Below the pieces are notes generated by a model. The model had not been told where the DNA came from. It saw nothing but the letters and a program-made list of their open reading frames with translations, and ran no database searches. Below are positions 43,663 through 52,674 of a stretch of DNA of 64,000 nucleotides, piece after piece. Both the position numbers and the translations under genes were made by a program. Position 1 is the first letter of the stretch. Each line of letters begins with the position of its first letter. The stretch comes from Cytophagales bacterium (GTDB taxonomy: Bacteria > Bacteroidota > Bacteroidia > Cytophagales > Spirosomataceae), in NCBI GenBank assembly GCA_024742395.1, contig JANSYO010000016.1, positions 1 through 64,000 of the forward strand. The letters are read 5' to 3'.

Positions 43663-45477
43663 ATGTCAACAGAGAAAGGTACCATTTCGATAAATACGGA
43701 AAACATCTTTCCGATCATCAAAAAGTTTCTTTACTCAGATAATGAAATTTTCCTGAGGGAGTTGGTCTCAAATGCCGTAGATGCTACGCAAAAGATCAAA
43801 AAGCTCTCTGCCATGGGCAAATATGATGGAGAATTAGGCGATCTTAAAATCAAAGTTTCAGTAGACAAAGAAGCCAAAACCATAACTATTTCAGATAAGG
43901 GTTTAGGTATGACTGCTGATGAAGTCAAAAAATACATCAATCAAATTGCGTTCTCTGGAGCGAAAGATTTCCTTGAAAAATACAAAGATGTAGATGACAA
44001 AAACCCAATTATCGGTCAATTTGGCTTGGGCTTTTACTCAGCCTATATGGTAGCCAAAGAGGTAGAAATTCATACGAAGTCATATCAGGACGAACCAGCA
44101 GTAAAATGGACGTGTGACGGTACAACTGAATATGAGATTGGCGACATTGAAAAAGCGGAAAGAGGTACAGACATTATCCTTCATATTGCTGAAGACTCTG
44201 AAGAATTTTTAGAAGAAAGCAAGCTGGAGCAGATTTTAAATAAGTATGGTAAATTTTTACCGGTAGAAATTGAATTCAAAGAAACGGTAATCAATAATCC
44301 TAACCCAATTTGGGTAAAATCACCGTCAGACCTCAAAGACGAAGATTACCTGGCTTTCTACAAGCAATTATATCCAATGTCAGAAGATCCGCTTTTCTGG
44401 ATTCACCTGAACGTAGATTATCCGTTTAATCTTACCGGGGTTCTTTATTTCCCTAAAATCAAGCAGGATTTCCAATTAAGCAGAGAGAAAATACAGCTTT
44501 ACAGCCGTCAGGTGTTTATTACAGATGACGTCAAAGACATTGTTCCTGAGTTCTTACAACTTCTCCATGGAGTGATTGACTCACCAGATATTCCATTGAA
44601 CGTATCTCGTTCTTACCTGCAGGCTGATGGAAATGTGCGTAAAATCAATAGTCACATTACCAAAAAGGTAGCCGATAAGCTTTCTGACCTTTTCAAAGAT
44701 GACAGAAAGGCCTTTGAGGAGAAGTGGGATAGCATTGGACTTTTTGTGAAATATGGCATCATCTCTGATGATAAGTTCTATGACAGAGCCAAAGACTTTG
44801 TGCTTGTTAAAAATACTGAAGGAGCATATTTCACTCTCGACGAGTACAAGACCAAATTAGAAGCTCTTCAAAAAGACAAGGATGAGAATACCGTAGTGCT
44901 TTATACTACTAATGCCGACCAGCAAGACAGCTATATTAAAGCTGCCAAAAAGCGTGAGTTTGACGTGGTTATATTAGAAGATGTGCTCGATGCTCACTTC
45001 ATTAATACCATGGAGCAGAAGTTAGAGAAAGTTACTTTTAAGCGTGTGGATGGCGATTCTCTGGATAAGTTAATTGATAAAGGCTTAAGTACAGAATCGG
45101 TTTTAACGGATAAAGAAAAAGAGAAAGTAGAAGGTCTGTTTAAAGAATTGACAGGAAACAATGTGGTACAAATAGAGGCTCTTTCTGCAGATGATGCCCC
45201 TGTGAGTATTGTACTGCCTGAATTTATGCGAAGATGGACAGACATGAGCAAGCTTCAAGGACAGGCAGGAATGATGGGCCAAATGCCAACGATGTACAAT
45301 TTAGTAGTTAATGGCAACAGCCCTGTTATTGCTAAAATGCTTAAAATGAAAGGAGAGGAAAGAAGACAAACTTATGCAAAGCAATTGCACGATCTCGCTC
45401 TTCTTTCACAAGGAATGCTTTCGGGCGGTAACCTGACAGATTTTGTAAACCGGACTTTCGAGGAGATGGTGGCGTAA
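43663..45477 (+). CDS. htpG: Hsp90-family chaperone HtpG
   Basis: A 604-residue ATP-dependent chaperone. The N-terminal ATPase motifs are clear: FLRELVSNAVDATQKI, SDKGLGMTADEVKKYINQIA and GQFGLGFYSAYMVA; the middle and C-terminal dimerisation domains follow in order (SREKIQLYSRQVFITDDV, NVSRSYLQADGNVRKI). The shorter length is normal for Bacteroidota HtpG. It helps maturation of many clients under stress. A REP-like array and terminator lie directly downstream. Confidence 0.96.
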   Translation: MSTEKGTISINTENIFPIIKKFLYSDNEIFLRELVSNAVDATQKIKKLSAMGKYDGELGDLKIKVSVDKEAKTITISDKGLGMTADEVKKYINQIAFSGAKDFLEKYKDVDDKNPIIGQFGLGFYSAYMVAKEVEIHTKSYQDEPAVKWTCDGTTEYEIGDIEKAERGTDIILHIAEDSEEFLEESKLEQILNKYGKFLPVEIEFKETVINNPNPIWVKSPSDLKDEDYLAFYKQLYPMSEDPLFWIHLNVDYPFNLTGVLYFPKIKQDFQLSREKIQLYSRQVFITDDVKDIVPEFLQLLHGVIDSPDIPLNVSRSYLQADGNVRKINSHITKKVADKLSDLFKDDRKAFEEKWDSIGLFVKYGIISDDKFYDRAKDFVLVKNTEGAYFTLDEYKTKLEALQKDKDENTVVLYTTNADQQDSYIKAAKKREFDVVILEDVLDAHFINTMEQKLEKVTFKRVDGDSLDKLIDKGLSTESVLTDKEKEKVEGLFKELTGNNVVQIEALSADDAPVSIVLPEFMRRWTDMSKLQGQAGMMGQMPTMYNLVVNGNSPVIAKMLKMKGEERRQTYAKQLHDLALLSQGMLSGGNLTDFVNRTFEEMVA

Positions 45478-45478
45478 C

Positions 45479-45736
45479 CTCGGATCTCGACTCCGCTCGA
45501 TCTGACGGTAATTCAAACAAACTGTCTGACTGAGCGGAGTCAAAAAACAGTCCTTTCAATTCAAACGGCAAATCAAACAAACTGTCTGACTGAGCGGAGT
45601 CGAAAACAGTCCTTTCAATTCAAATGGCAAATCAAACAAACTGTCTGTCTGAGCGGAGTCGAAGACAGTCCTTTCAATTCAAACGGCAAATCAAACAAAC
45701 TGTCTGTCTGAGCGGAGTCGAAGACAGTCCTTTCAC
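45479..45736 (+). repeat. REP-like array of four 59-60-bp units plus an inverted unit
   Basis: The motif TCAAACAAACTGTCTGxCTGAGCGGAGTC recurs at 45513, 45573, 45632 and 45691, with periods of 60, 59 and 59. Each unit contains CTGTCT...AGACAG-type arms around CTGAGCGGAGTCGAA. An inverted related copy (CTCGACTCCGCTCGATC) precedes them at about 45486. There are no unique spacers, so it is not a CRISPR. The CTGAGCGGAGTCGAAG core recalls REP-like palindromes that are widespread in Bacteroidota genomes. It lies between htpG and its terminator. Confidence 0.88.
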
Positions 45737-45745
45737 TACAAAATG

Positions 45746-45771
45746 AACCCCAAAGTGTGATCTTTGGGGTT
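45746..45771 (+). terminator. Terminator downstream of htpG and REP-like array
   Basis: AACCCCAAAG and CTTTGGGGTT form a 10-bp stem with a 6-base loop, followed by TTGTATTTC. It sits 270 bases after htpG, so the array is transcribed with htpG unless another stop lies earlier. Confidence 0.8.
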
Positions 45772-45851
45772 TTGTATTTCTAATCTCAAACCGTGTATTT
45801 TTTACTGTACCTCAATAATTTCAGGAACACATATTCCTCTGAAAGCATCCT

Positions 45852-46457
45852 TTACTTCACCTCCACCCCCATAAAACTCATTTCCTCAAAATCGGCCTTG
45901 ACTTCATCTAACAGTGAAAGCCTCACTTCAATAGAAAGAATATACCGATCTGTATAATCCTGCGAAAGAATGTTCAAGTCATACTTTTTAATGATCCGCA
46001 TCACGTCGTTCATGTATTGGATATTAAATAAGATTTCTAATGTTTCGTTAATGGTCTTTTCTTCAAACTTAGCCAGCTCCAATGCCTCTTGCGTAGCCAT
46101 TTTATAGGCATTGATCAGCCCGGGCACACCCAGCAGAGTCCCTCCAAAATAACGAACCACCACGACGAATACATTTCTTAAATTATTAGATAACAATACA
46201 TTCAAAATGGGTTTACCAGCTGACCCACTTGGCTCACCATCGTCATTGGCTCTGAAATTGTCATCATCAGTACCCAGTCTGTATGCGTAACAATAATGCC
46301 TTGCTTTGGGGTGCTTCTTCTTGACTTCTTCCAAGTAAAATTTAACCTCGTCTTCATCATTTGCCGGGAAGGCAAAGCCAAAAAACTTACTCCCCTTATC
46401 CTTAAACAAACTCTCTGTGGATTCTGCGATAGTATAATAAGTATCTTCAATTGCCAT
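45852..46457 (-). CDS. YigZ/IMPACT family protein
   Basis: A 201-residue protein of the YigZ (UPF0029/IMPACT) family. FKDKGSKFFGFAFPANDEDEVKFYLEEVKKKHPKARHYCYAYRLG and ANDDGEPSGSAGKPIL are its signature, followed by VVVVRYFGGTLLGVPGLINAY. In eukaryotes IMPACT blocks Gcn2 activation; the bacterial role is not settled. Start ATG at 46455-46457. It is divergent from glnS. Confidence 0.92.
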   Translation of the reverse strand: MAIEDTYYTIAESTESLFKDKGSKFFGFAFPANDEDEVKFYLEEVKKKHPKARHYCYAYRLGTDDDNFRANDDGEPSGSAGKPILNVLLSNNLRNVFVVVVRYFGGTLLGVPGLINAYKMATQEALELAKFEEKTINETLEILFNIQYMNDVMRIIKKYDLNILSQDYTDRYILSIEVRLSLLDEVKADFEEMSFMGVEVK

Positions 46458-46592
46458 GGGCGTTCCTATTTCTCACTCTTGCTTTGCAATAATCATAAAA
46501 GCAAAAAATGCTAAAACTAATGAGAGAGCAAAAGTATCTGTTTAAACGGGATAATCCTTTTGGTTTTCTAGTTGGTTTAAGGAATTCTTAAG

Positions 46593-46600
46593 TAATTTTG
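46593..46600 (+). promoter_or_regulatory. Candidate glnS -7 box (TAATTTTG)
   Basis: TAATTTTG matches TAnnTTTG 58 bases upstream of the glnS ATG, with TTG at 46572-46574 (18 bases upstream) as a weak -33 element. Confidence 0.45.
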
Positions 46601-46657
46601 CCCCCTTACAAAGTCAGCAGCAGACTTTTGAGTACCGGCAAAAACAAAAAGAAGGGG

Positions 46658-48316
46658 ATGTCCAGCAAAGAAGAAAAAGAAAGAAGTTTAAATTTTATTG
46701 AAGAGATTATTGAGGCTGACCTGGCCTCAGGAAAGCACGACAGCATACTTACGCGTTTCCCACCTGAGCCTAATGGTTATTTGCATATTGGCCACGCAAA
46801 GTCAATTTGCCTGAACTTTGGCCTTGCCAATAAATATGGAGGCGGCACTAATCTACGTTTTGACGATACCAACCCGGTAACGGAAGACACAGAATACGTA
46901 GATTCGATAAAAGATGATGTCAAGTGGCTGGGCTTTAATTGGGTCAATGAGTTCTACGCATCTGATTATTTTGATACCCTCTACGAGTATGCCGAAAAGC
47001 TAATCAATAAAGGACTGGCCTATGTTGACGAAACCAGCTCTGAAGAAATGGCTGAGCAGAAAGGTACACCTACCGAGCCGGGAAAAAGAAATAAATTTTG
47101 CGAACGAAGCATTGAGGATAACCTTCGTATTTTCAGAGAAATGCGTGATGGTAAGCATCCTGAAGGCAGTATGGTGCTCAGGGCAAAAATTGACATGACT
47201 TCGTCAAACATGCTCATGCGAGACCCCATCATTTATCGAATCAAATTTGCCCACCATCACCGTACCGGCGATAAGTGGTGCATTTATCCTATGTATGATT
47301 TGGCTCATGGCCAGTCAGATTCTATTGAACACATTACACATTCGGTTTGTACACTGGAGTTTGTTCCTCACAGAGAGCTATACAATTGGTTTATTGAGAA
47401 ACTTGAAATTTTCCCTTCAAAACAATATGAGTTTGCTCGTCTAAACCTTGGATATACAGTAATGAGTAAGCGAAAACTTAAGCAACTGGTAGAGGAGAAT
47501 TATGTGAGCGGATGGGACGATCCCCGTATGCCAACCATTTCAGGATTAAGAAGACGTGGATATACGCCAAAATCAATTAGAGATTTTTGTGATAGAATAG
47601 GCATTGCCAAAAGAGACAACCTGATAGACGTTAGCCTGCTGGAGTTCTTTATCAGAGATCATCTCAATAAAATTTCCAGTCGTGTAATGGTAGTGAGCGA
47701 TCCTCTAAAGGTAACCATCACAAATATTCCTGAAGGCCATGTTGAAAACTGTGAAATAGATAACAATCCGGAGGACGAAGAAAGCGGAAGTCGTATTGTT
47801 CCTTTTGACAGAGTTATCTACATTGAGAAGGAAGATTTTATGGAAGACGCTCCTAAAAAGTATTTTAGACTCAAACCTGATGGTGTAGTACGTTTAAAAG
47901 GAGCTTACATTATTCAGTGCGATGAAGTCATAAAAGATGCTAGCGGAGAAGTAATTGAGCTAAAATGTCATTATATAGAGAATAGTAAAAGCGGGCAGGA
48001 CACTTCTGGCGTTAAGTGTAAAGGAGTTATTCACTGGGTGAGTGCTACGCACAATGTACCAGTAGAATTAAGGCTATATGATAGACTCTTCAAAGAAGAA
48101 GACGTGAATTCTTACGAAGGAGATTTCAAAGATCTTATCAATGAAAACTCACTGCAGATTGTCACAGCCTATGCAGAGCCTAGTTTAAAGGACGCTACTC
48201 TGGAAGATAAATTTCAATTTATGCGTCAGGGATATTATGTTCTGGACAAAGATTCAAACGAAGACAAAATTATCTTTAACAGAACGGTAGGTTTAAGAGA
48301 CAGCTGGAAAAAATAA
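46658..48316 (+). CDS. glnS: Glutaminyl-tRNA synthetase
   Basis: A 552-residue class I aminoacyl-tRNA synthetase. Motif HIGH is at residues 43-46 (YLHIGHAKS), the KMSKS-like motif is MSKRKL, and the anticodon-binding beta-barrels (VIYIEKEDFMEDAPKKYFRLKPDG) follow. The PEPNGYLHIGH and DDTNP motifs distinguish GlnRS from GluRS. The start ATG at 46658 gives a normal N-terminus (MSSKEEKERSLNF); a longer frame beginning at 46598 is a TTG inside the promoter region. Presence of GlnRS means direct Gln charging, as is usual in this phylum. A housekeeping gene. Confidence 0.96.
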   Translation: MSSKEEKERSLNFIEEIIEADLASGKHDSILTRFPPEPNGYLHIGHAKSICLNFGLANKYGGGTNLRFDDTNPVTEDTEYVDSIKDDVKWLGFNWVNEFYASDYFDTLYEYAEKLINKGLAYVDETSSEEMAEQKGTPTEPGKRNKFCERSIEDNLRIFREMRDGKHPEGSMVLRAKIDMTSSNMLMRDPIIYRIKFAHHHRTGDKWCIYPMYDLAHGQSDSIEHITHSVCTLEFVPHRELYNWFIEKLEIFPSKQYEFARLNLGYTVMSKRKLKQLVEENYVSGWDDPRMPTISGLRRRGYTPKSIRDFCDRIGIAKRDNLIDVSLLEFFIRDHLNKISSRVMVVSDPLKVTITNIPEGHVENCEIDNNPEDEESGSRIVPFDRVIYIEKEDFMEDAPKKYFRLKPDGVVRLKGAYIIQCDEVIKDASGEVIELKCHYIENSKSGQDTSGVKCKGVIHWVSATHNVPVELRLYDRLFKEEDVNSYEGDFKDLINENSLQIVTAYAEPSLKDATLEDKFQFMRQGYYVLDKDSNEDKIIFNRTVGLRDSWKK

Positions 48317-48413
48317 ACAACATAATAGGGGTTTAAATAAATTTGATTGTCTTTAAAATAATAGATGCAACCCATCCGCTCTATTAATTCATCTAAATCA
48401 GAAAAATAACAAT

Positions 48414-48824
48414 ATGAGAACTATTCTAACCGCCTTTTGTCTTTTCTTCGTTTTATCTGCTTCTGCAGAAAACATTTTTGAAATCAGTTCTGAGAATTTG
48501 GAAAATGAATTTGCAGAAATAAATCAAATTGAGGCTATGGTCCTTGATGCAGACGTAGATCTGAAAGGACTTCAAGAAATTGATAGAACACTTGCCGCTA
48601 AATTAGACGAGAGTGTAGCTGCCTCTTTAACACAAACAGCAGATGACATGCCTATCTTAGGGCCATTCTGGTGGGGGTGTTGTTTAGGAATCGTAGGGTT
48701 TCTTGTAGTCTATTTAGTGACAGACAATGATAAAGCCCAAGTCAAAAACGCATTATTGGGTTGCATTGTTGGTACGTTGGTCTTCGGAAGCGTATGGGCA
48801 CTATGGAATCCATGGGCTTGGTAA
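48414..48824 (+). CDS. Small exported membrane protein, unknown function
   Basis: A 136-residue protein with signal peptide (ILTAFCLFFVLSASAE), an acidic 60-residue middle, and two transmembrane segments at the C-terminus (FWWGCCLGIVGFLVVYLVTD and CIVGTLVFGSVWALWNPWAW). The phrase WWGCCLGIVGFLVVYLVTDN recurs in uncharacterised Bacteroidota proteins, as far as I recall. There are no catalytic motifs. A TonB-dependent receptor gene follows 62 bases downstream on the same strand; the two may form one unit. Confidence 0.7.
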   Translation: MRTILTAFCLFFVLSASAENIFEISSENLENEFAEINQIEAMVLDADVDLKGLQEIDRTLAAKLDESVAASLTQTADDMPILGPFWWGCCLGIVGFLVVYLVTDNDKAQVKNALLGCIVGTLVFGSVWALWNPWAW

Positions 48825-48886
48825 GAGCTATTTTCTACTGATTTCATTAGCTTTGATGTATCAAATCACCCGATCCGTTAAAGCTA

Positions 48887-50935
48887 ATGAAGTTATTTAC
48901 AGGAGTATTTCTATTCCTATTTTCTACTCTTTCGTATTCTCAGGAAAAAAAAGATTCTCTACAAAGTCGAAATCTTGAAGAGGTTGCAGTAAAGGCTTTT
49001 GCTGCAGACAGACCCTTAATTGAAGTGGCCGCCCCTATTCACATCATCGGGCCAAAAGAGCTGGACAGATTTGAAAATACGGACCTCTTAAATTCCATTA
49101 ATCAATATCCCGGCATAAGAATGGAAGAGCGTTCTCCCGGTTCTTATCGCCTTTCTATAAGAGGAAGCTCTGTCAGGTCTCCTTTTGGAGTTAGAAATGT
49201 CAAAGTCTACTGGAATGACATCCCTCTTACAGATGCAAATGGTATTACTTATTTTAATCAAATGGATATGAATACCTTTCAGGGAATAGAGATTCTGAGA
49301 GGGCCTTCTGCAAGTATATACGGGGCCGGAATTGGTGGCGTACTATTATTAGACACTAAAGCAGGAAACGTTAAAAATCAAAAGACCAGCAGTTTAGCTG
49401 TCAACTCACTTTTTGGTTCATACAATACACAAAACAGATCTGTTACTTTTAAGAGTGCTTCAAAGAAAATTAATACACTTTTAAATTATTCTCATGCGGG
49501 TACTGGTGGCTACCGAGACCACTCAGCCATGAGAAGAGATGTTGTTAATTGGCGAAGCAGCTTTTTCTTAAATGATAAATTCACCACTCATTTGTTTAGT
49601 TACTATGGCGATCTGGTATATCAAACTCCCGGAGGACTGAATCTTGATCAAAAAAACGAAAACAGAAGATGGGCCAGACAGGCAACTAAGTTTACTCCCA
49701 GTTCTGAAGAACAAAAAGCAGCCATTTATCAAAAACAATTCAGTTTTGGTATTACGCAAGAAATGCATCTCAGTAGTACATTTACATCCAAAATATCGGT
49801 TTGGGGTACAAAGGCAGACCTGAAGAATCCATTCATTACCAATTACGAAATACGGGATCAAAAGTCAATTGGCATAAGAAACAGTAACAGCTGGCAGATT
49901 ACCCAGAACACAAAATTTGTCACCGGTTTTGAAATCCAGCAAACCAACTCCGACTTTGAAGTCTATGACAATGATGGTGGAAAAACGGCAGCCGTTCAAT
50001 TCAAAGAGACCGTCAATGCAAATCAAAGCTCCATTTTTGGACAGTTAGATTTTACATTGCCCATGGAAACCTTCCTTACTGCTGGATTAAGTATCAATAA
50101 CCAAAACTATGACTACCGAAGAGAAGCAGGAATAGAGGTAAAAGAAAGCTCAAAAGTCCCTGTAATGCCGCGAATCTCTCTCCTGAAAAAATTAAGTAAG
50201 GGCCTGTCGGCATTTGGTAGTATTTCAGGAGGCTACTCTCCACCTACGGTTCAGGAGCTGGTGACAATCTATGAGGATCCTGCCGCAAACTTAAGCCCAC
50301 TGGAAGCCGAAACAGGAACCAATTACGAATTGGGTCTGAAGGGGCAAAAAAGTCTTTTCTATTATGAAATTGTGGTATATCGTCTTGATATGAACAATGC
50401 CATTGTGAGAGCAATTAACTCTATTGAAAGAGAATATTTTCGCAATGCCGGTAAAGCGAAACAATCTGGTTTGGAAATTTTAGGTAAATACCAAAAGTCT
50501 TTGGGTCAAAAGCTTCATTTAGATGCTTTGGTTTCAGCCGATCTCAAAAATTACGAATACATTGAATTCAGTGATGGAGAGGATATCTTTAATGGCAACA
50601 AAATCCCATCGGTACCGAATCAAACTTTCACAATAGGATTAGACCTGGCTCATGTTTCTGGTTTGTATTTTCATAACAATCTGAATGTGGTAGGCGATAT
50701 TCCGCTAAATGATGAAAATACCGTTTATGCAGATAGCTACAGCTTATACAATGCCCGTTTAGGTTGGAAAAAAGCATTCAATTCATTCATTATCAATGTT
50801 TATACGGGAGGAAACAATCTGCTAAATACAGATTATAGTCTTGGTAATGACATCAATGCTTTCGGTAACAGATTCTATAACCCGGCCGCCACAAGAAACT
50901 GGAATGGTGGCTTTAGTTTAGAACTTCGTTTTTAA
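48887..50935 (+). CDS. TonB-dependent receptor (siderophore/metal type)
   Basis: A 682-residue outer-membrane receptor with signal peptide (GVFLFLFSTLSYSQ). The plug begins directly after it (NLEEVAVKAFAADRPLIEVAAPIHII as TonB-box-like region, LSIRGSSVRSPFGVRNVKVYWNDIPLTDANG) without a carboxypeptidase-like extension, and the barrel ends FSLELRF with terminal aromatic residue. Sequence style fits FecA/FhuA-type siderophore or cobalamin receptors, but the ligand is unknown. The following pirin genes are separated by about 55 bases, so co-regulation is possible. Confidence 0.9.
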   Translation: MKLFTGVFLFLFSTLSYSQEKKDSLQSRNLEEVAVKAFAADRPLIEVAAPIHIIGPKELDRFENTDLLNSINQYPGIRMEERSPGSYRLSIRGSSVRSPFGVRNVKVYWNDIPLTDANGITYFNQMDMNTFQGIEILRGPSASIYGAGIGGVLLLDTKAGNVKNQKTSSLAVNSLFGSYNTQNRSVTFKSASKKINTLLNYSHAGTGGYRDHSAMRRDVVNWRSSFFLNDKFTTHLFSYYGDLVYQTPGGLNLDQKNENRRWARQATKFTPSSEEQKAAIYQKQFSFGITQEMHLSSTFTSKISVWGTKADLKNPFITNYEIRDQKSIGIRNSNSWQITQNTKFVTGFEIQQTNSDFEVYDNDGGKTAAVQFKETVNANQSSIFGQLDFTLPMETFLTAGLSINNQNYDYRREAGIEVKESSKVPVMPRISLLKKLSKGLSAFGSISGGYSPPTVQELVTIYEDPAANLSPLEAETGTNYELGLKGQKSLFYYEIVVYRLDMNNAIVRAINSIEREYFRNAGKAKQSGLEILGKYQKSLGQKLHLDALVSADLKNYEYIEFSDGEDIFNGNKIPSVPNQTFTIGLDLAHVSGLYFHNNLNVVGDIPLNDENTVYADSYSLYNARLGWKKAFNSFIINVYTGGNNLLNTDYSLGNDINAFGNRFYNPAATRNWNGGFSLELRF

Positions 50936-50989
50936 TGAACTTAATTTCAATATAAATGTTAATACATTAAATACATTTACATTTATATC

Positions 50990-51706
50990 ATGGAAAAGAT
51001 CATACATAGAGCAGGTAGCCGCGGACATGCCAATCATGGCTGGTTAAATACATACCATACATTTAGTTTTGCCAATTACCATAACCCTGAGCGAATACAC
51101 TTCGGTGCTTTAAGAGTACTCAACGATGATGAGGTTAGCGGTGGAATGGGGTTTGGAACGCATCCTCACGACAACATGGAAATTGTCAGTATTCCACTTG
51201 AAGGTTCATTGGAGCATCAAGACAGTATGGGTAACAAAACAGTGATCAGAAAGGGGGAAGTTCAGATCATGTCAGCTGGTACAGGCGTTAGACACTCAGA
51301 AAAAAATCACTCAAACACCGATCCGGTTAAATTCCTTCAAATCTGGGTTTTCCCGGAAGAAAAGGGCATTGAGCCCAATTATGATCAAAAGTTTTTTGAA
51401 GCCTCAGAAAGGCAAAATAAGATTCAAACCGTCGTCTCTCCAATAGACAGCATAGATGGTGGAGTAAAAATTCATCAGCAAAGTTGGTTTTCTCTATCTG
51501 ATATTCAAACAACGAATGATGTTACTTATACGATGCACAATAAAAAGAATGGCCTATACCTTTTGGTATTGGAAGGAAAAATTTCAGTTGCAGAAGAAAC
51601 TCTCGAAAAAAGAGATGGGATAGGATTGAATGGGGTGGATAAAATTGTAATAGCTGCTACAGAGAACGCTGAGATTCTTTTGATGGAAGTACCTATGTTC
51701 GCATAA
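50990..51706 (+). CDS. Pirin family protein, YhaK-like
   Basis: A 238-residue bicupin of the pirin/YhaK type. THPHDNMEIVSIPLEGSLEHQDSMG supplies the metal-binding His and Glu residues in the N-terminal cupin, with AGTGVRHSE as the next motif. YhaK-type proteins include quercetin 2,3-dioxygenase and redox-sensing members. The second pirin gene begins 11 bases after its stop, an operon arrangement. The 54-base upstream gap contains a run of ATTTACATTTATATC-like sequence without a clear promoter. Cytosolic. Confidence 0.88.
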   Translation: MEKIIHRAGSRGHANHGWLNTYHTFSFANYHNPERIHFGALRVLNDDEVSGGMGFGTHPHDNMEIVSIPLEGSLEHQDSMGNKTVIRKGEVQIMSAGTGVRHSEKNHSNTDPVKFLQIWVFPEEKGIEPNYDQKFFEASERQNKIQTVVSPIDSIDGGVKIHQQSWFSLSDIQTTNDVTYTMHNKKNGLYLLVLEGKISVAEETLEKRDGIGLNGVDKIVIAATENAEILLMEVPMFA

Positions 51707-51717
51707 ATGATAACGCT

Positions 51718-52572
51718 ATGAAAAATAGAAAAATAAAAAGAATATTAAGTGCAAACAGGCAGCCTATGGGTGAACATCAAATGTATCAGCCATTGCCTAA
51801 TCACGAATTTAATAGCATAGATCCCTTCTTACTGGTTCACCATCATGGACCACATAAATTTGCTCCATATAATCAGGGATTACCCTTTGGACCTCACCCA
51901 CATAGAGGCTTTGAAACCCTTACGTTTATTTATTCAGGGGAGATTGAACATGCAGATAGTCAAGGACACACATCTGCAATTGCTCCGGGCGGAGTACAAT
52001 GGATGACCGCAGGAAGAGGCATTGTTCATTCAGAAAATATTCCTCAACATCTGCGTGAGAATGGAGGTGAAATGGAGATTATTCAATTGTGGATGAACTT
52101 ACCAAAGAAGTTAAAAATGACACCTCCTGCTTATCAAGGACTTCAGGCAGAGAACATCCCTGTTGCTTTCTCTGAAGATGGCCTGGTAGAAACACAAATT
52201 ATTTCCGGGAATTTTAAGGATTTAATTGGCCCGGCCAAATCATTAACCAATCTACAGGTTCTGAATGTTAAAGCGAATAAAGGAGGAAAGGAGACGTATA
52301 TTATACCTGATTCAAGCAATATTCTCTTCTATGTTTTACATGGAGAAGTTAAAGTTAACGGAAAACTCGCTATTGATCATCAACTGGTAGAATTTGTAAA
52401 TTCTGGTGAAACCATTGAGATAGAAACATCTGCGAAAAGCCGCTTTATTCTTGCCTCCGGTGAGCCGCTCAATGAACCTGTAGTATCTCAAGGCCCGTTT
52501 GTAATGAATAACACCACAGAAATACTTCAGGCTATGCGTGATTATCAAATGGGAAAAATGGGTGTGATGTAA
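51718..52572 (+). CDS. Pirin family protein
   Basis: A 284-residue bicupin. FGPHPHRGFETLTFIYSGEIEHADSQG carries the pirin metal ligands (His, His, Glu in the first cupin) and AGRGIVHSE follows; GPFVMNN in the C-terminus is a pirin hallmark. Pirins bind iron and act as transcription cofactors or as quercetinase-like dioxygenases in bacteria. It is a paralogue of the preceding gene but clearly divergent from it. The two probably share one transcript, and a hairpin lies 25 bases downstream. Confidence 0.9.
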   Translation: MKNRKIKRILSANRQPMGEHQMYQPLPNHEFNSIDPFLLVHHHGPHKFAPYNQGLPFGPHPHRGFETLTFIYSGEIEHADSQGHTSAIAPGGVQWMTAGRGIVHSENIPQHLRENGGEMEIIQLWMNLPKKLKMTPPAYQGLQAENIPVAFSEDGLVETQIISGNFKDLIGPAKSLTNLQVLNVKANKGGKETYIIPDSSNILFYVLHGEVKVNGKLAIDHQLVEFVNSGETIEIETSAKSRFILASGEPLNEPVVSQGPFVMNNTTEILQAMRDYQMGKMGVM

Positions 52573-52596
52573 GAAAGCTTATTAACAAAACATTTT

Positions 52597-52639
52597 AACA
52601 GAGAGAGTAATTTTTTAATCATTCTCTCTGTTAGAGAAT
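52597..52639 (+). promoter_or_regulatory. Overlapping inverted repeats between pirin and TlpA-like genes
   Basis: AACAGAGAGAGT (52597-52608) can pair with ATTCTCTCTGTT (52621-52632), one mismatch. The right arm can instead pair with AGAGAAT in ATTCTCT-CTGTT-AGAGAAT (52621-52639). The two stems exclude each other. A plain terminator is also possible, although the stem is not followed by a T run. Confidence 0.4.
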
Positions 52640-52645
52640 TAAATG

Positions 52646-52653
52646 TATTTTTG
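52646..52653 (+). promoter_or_regulatory. Candidate -7 box for TlpA-like lipoprotein gene
   Basis: TATTTTTG matches TAnnTTTG 22 bases upstream of the ATG at 52675. No good -33 TTTG is visible at the expected distance. Confidence 0.4.
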
Positions 52654-52674
52654 CGAATCAATTATCTATAGTAA

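Noticed and set aside
45513-45736. Regular 59-60-bp repeats that could suggest a CRISPR array
   Set aside because: Nearly the whole unit is repeated, with no variable spacers and no cas genes nearby; it fits a REP-like array.
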